NCBI GenBank assembly: GCA_027563935.2 | Contig: CM050447.1 | Coordinates: 10,198,501 to 10,262,500 of the forward strand | Length of the DNA: 64,000 bases | Source: Costus lasius | Lineage: Eukaryota > Streptophyta > Magnoliopsida > Zingiberales > Costaceae | Direction: 5' to 3' | Shown here: piece after piece, positions 61,601 to 64,000 of the stretch | Numbering within the stretch: position 1 is the first letter of the stretch | How the letters are laid out: each line of letters opens with the position of its first letter | Made by a program: the position numbers and the translations under genes | Notes under the pieces: model-generated | Seen by the model: only the letters and a program-made list of their open reading frames with translations | Told to the model about the DNA's origin: nothing | Database searches by the model: none

Positions 61601-62922
61601 ATGTCCAAGAACTAAATAGAATTTGTTTAAAACTATGATAGTATGTGAAAGCATGTAAAAGACTTGCAAACTTCTTAGGTGTCCGAAACACCAAACTCCA
61701 CCTCCACAAGGCATACAACCCTTTCACTAAAGTTTACGTAGAGTTGGAAAAAAGGCATACAAAAATCAAATTCTAAAAGAGTGTATGGGTTGTTAATGTA
61801 GAATCTTTAGAGTTTGGTAGAGCAAGAGTGGAGATGAGACAGGTAGTGAGAGTAGAGATGGAGTGAGTTAGAGAGAGAAGGCATGAGGGCATAATTGATT
61901 TTTTTTTGGTCTTAGTACATATTTCAAGATTCAAAGTCCCATTTTCCCATATATTATCCTTTAATAAAGAAGTGGATTAGTTTATAATGATGTTTTCTAA
62001 TCCATCTAATGAGAGAGTGGACTCTTTTATCATGGCGCTCTTAATTATATCTAGTAAGGAAATGAATTACCTTACTATGACTCTCTCGAATTTCCTTTCA
62101 TTCTTGTCACAATTATCTTTTATATTGTTTGATTGGTACTGTGTTATTCTTCCTTGTCTTTCTGGGTTTGTTCTTTCCTTTGGAAGGTTGTGTTGGAAGG
62201 TTAGAGATATTGCCTCTTTATATATGATTAGGTCATAACATTTTGACACATTGTGAACAACTAAACCAGGCAAAAAGGAACCTTATTCAATTGTACATGG
62301 TTTTGTTTTATATGATGCTACAAGGGAGGGGGGATATTATGTTATCTTCCTCTTTAATTTTAAATATCCACGTAAATGTTATCTTTGTGGTGGTCGCAAC
62401 AAGGTATTCATTGATCCAGAATCCAAATTATTTTGATGATGTAAAGAAAACACCACGTATACATGCTTTGGTAGGGTAATATCCACTAGATGACTATACA
62501 CCCGAACATAAATGCAGCATGTTTAACCAAGATAATAAAATGTGAGGTTAGGCTATTATACGTCAAGTTTATTGTGATTCCTCTGGAATGTTCTATGGAA
62601 TAATCTTTCCTTGATTCATCTTTGTACTTGTTTACGAAGACAATACTATCATAAGATGTAATCTATATGTATCACTTTCAGGTCATGGATATTTTGAAAT
62701 TGGCCGCAGAGATGGATCTAACTTGTATAAAGGCATATAAGATTGATGCACTTAAATCTGTGTATAAGACTAATGGATCAATGTATTTTGGCATAACAGA
62801 AGCCAAAAATGAGGATTTAGATCTCACAGTGGTAGACCCAAATTCATCTAGTTTTCCTGCAGATGAAAAGGTCTGCATTGATATGGCTACATGCAGCATC
62901 AACGCTTCACCATCACTACCAG
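55636..62922 (+). CDS. NOP2C: RNA (cytosine-C5) methyltransferase NSUN6/NOP2C-like, first 7 exons
   Basis: Exons: 55636-55775, 56533-56914, 57418-57565, 58549-58686, 58893-58955, 59948-60069, 62682-62922, all GT/AG with continuous phase (411 codons so far). NSUN6-type enzymes put m5C on RNA using SAM. Residues 10-46 match the conserved start (YNPKLRWNPDVEEYFNAAYG). YSCVRVNTMKSTTDAVIQKL begins exon 2. A PUA RNA-binding domain spans about 160-260 (CAESVLRGAQVYVPGVLAC, then DMVAVSVAVEQP and RNGLYIGRGIA). The SAM motif ILDMCAAPGGKT lies at 298-309. Exon 7 continues VMDILKLAAEMDLTCIKAYK. The motif IV (DAPC) and motif VI catalytic Cys exons are absent before the window ends. Reading through the exon 7 donor hits a stop at 62931. 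Either a long intron 7 carries on past 64000 or the gene is truncated. Confidence 0.9.
60420..60483 (+). repeat. Tandem 31-32-bp duplication in intron 6
   Basis: AATAAGATTCTTTTAAAGTG followed by AATTTTAAAT occurs twice consecutively with one difference. Confidence 0.8.
61260..61790. repeat. Foldback element in NOP2C intron 6
   Basis: A left arm (about 61345-61450: GGGCTGTATGCCTTGTGGAG, then GTTTGGTGTT and ACCTAAGAAGTT...CATGCTTTTACATG) is mirrored by a right arm (about 61640-61735: CATGTAAAAG...AACTTCTTAGGTGT, then AACACCAAACTCC and CTCCACAAGGCATACAACCC). The arms are about 100 bp or more and about 85-90% alike by eye. Outer parts (TTTTTTTGAAAAATGG versus TTGGAAAAAAGGCATAC) are weaker. It is probably a MITE that lengthened the intron. 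Confidence 0.75.
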
Positions 62923-63559
62923 GTGAAAGTTAGCTACCGGAGTATGTATCTTTTATTTTTTTGGTTTTCAATGCGTGGAAGACTATTAACTTGTATTGAC
63001 AATATTCTCTTGTATTTTGATATTCCTTTCGGTCTTTCTATCGTTGCTAATATTGAATTATACGGCAGGATTGGTGTGCACTAAATTACTAGGGTTGTCC
63101 AATAGGTTTAACTTGAATTGAACTATCCTAAAAGCAGTTCAACCCTAACAAAAATTCAATAGTTTTATAAAACTGAATTTAATTGAATTTTTAAAAATTG
63201 AACTGCAATGAAAATTTTGGTTTGGTCCGATTTGGTTTATGTCCAATTAAACCAACCCTACATATGACATTAGATATGTACTGTGTACCTTGACAAGTTT
63301 GGACTAATAAACATATCAAGCAGTAGGGATCATTTTTAAAAACCCTAGTTATAGTATTATACACTCTTCCAAAGCGGAGAATTTTGATAATTTCTAGAAA
63401 TTAGTATTGAAAAAGGAATTCCTGTGTGGCTGTGTCATTACTCCCCACTAATTTGCTTATCATTTCGACGCCAATTCTAATATCCTTGCTTAGAATACTT
63501 TAAGTTTTAAGTTGTGGATGCTAGATGGGAGAAAAAAATTTCTTAAGCATGGGGGCTGC

Positions 63560-64000
63560 CCAAGAATCCTAAGCAGCGCTAGCGCTCCCTATGATTCGAG
63601 AACCCAATATTAAAGCGCCTTAGATTACACAAATCTCAAAGCCTCCCCGCCCCCGTTAACGCTCTGTTACCCGATGCTACAGCTAACTCTGGTTACTTTT
63701 TGGATGCATTAACCCCCGCCCTTTCTCTCTCTCCCATGTGACTCTAGCTCTCCCCTCTCGCTGAACCTGTGAAAATTTTTTTTGCCGATGCCGACCTCTC
63801 GCCCAACGGATGCTCTGAACCCTGGCTGTTACTTCTGTATTCTCCCTTGTGCTTAGATACCATAAGCTCTACCTCCCATCGCACCTCCCTCCTTCTCGGG
63901 TGAAATCTTTGTTCTTGTTGGAAACCCTAACCCAAACCCTAGTAGAACTAGAACTCTCCTTCTCCCTCCTCCCTCCTTCTCCCTCCTCCTATTTGCCTAA
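63560..64000 (+). promoter_or_regulatory. Promoter/5'-UTR-like CT-rich segment with telo-box
   Basis: After 63620 the DNA turns CT-rich with AAACCCTAACCC (about 63923-63934), a telo-box motif common near starts of translation-related plant genes, followed by CTCCCTCCTCC repeats up to the window edge. It may be the start of another + strand gene beyond 64000, or an insertion in NOP2C intron 7. No ATG-initiated frame is supported. Confidence 0.35.

Overview
The window is nuclear DNA of a flowering plant. Its genes have many short exons and GT/AG introns, the intergenic DNA is AT-rich, and LTR retrotransposon and hAT/MITE debris is abundant. The protein families (Shaker K+ channel, AG-peptide, plant NSUN6-type methyltransferase) and the GC-rich 5' ends of some genes fit a monocot. 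I cannot fix the species from sequence alone.

Layout: (1) 1-1684 is the polypurine tract and 3' LTR of a Ty1-copia element that enters from the left. (2) 3578-10029 (+) is a complete five-exon calcyclin-binding protein (CACYBP/SGS) gene. Its 5.2-kb second intron holds a 1,954-bp solo LTR with a perfect 5-bp target-site duplication. (3) 10606-10806 (-) is a tiny AG-peptide gene. (4) 11.4-19.1 kb is a gene graveyard: a local triplication, a degenerate Ty3-gypsy reverse transcriptase, then broken exons of three unrelated genes (myosin XI, a KIN-8-type kinesin, a Mei2-like RNA-binding protein) in one orientation with splice sites still visible. (5) 19.77-21.81 kb is an internally deleted hAT transposase. 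(6) 22.95-25.69 kb is a strand-asymmetric GA/GGGAGG minisatellite with identical higher-order duplications. (7) 25.7-35.3 kb is a mosaic of Ty3-gypsy (Athila/Tat-like) pieces in both orientations with several tandem-repeat families. (8) 37680-41194 (-) is an 11-exon, intact KAT-type inward-rectifier K+ channel gene (760 aa). (9) 41.3-52.4 kb is mostly unrecognised, with a clean hAT-type MITE at 45593-46019. (10) 52517-53029 (+) is a single-exon acidic protein of unknown function. (11) 55636-62922 (+) is the first seven exons of a NOP2C/NSUN6-type RNA m5C methyltransferase; its catalytic-cysteine exons are not in the window.

The genes are ordinary, independently regulated plant genes with no shared pathway. 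The most unusual content is the three-gene exon-fragment cluster next to the dead hAT element, the GA-rich minisatellite, and the inverted retroelement junction near 29.16 kb. I found no convincing wholly new biological system. Exon coordinates were derived by eye from codon phase and splice consensus.
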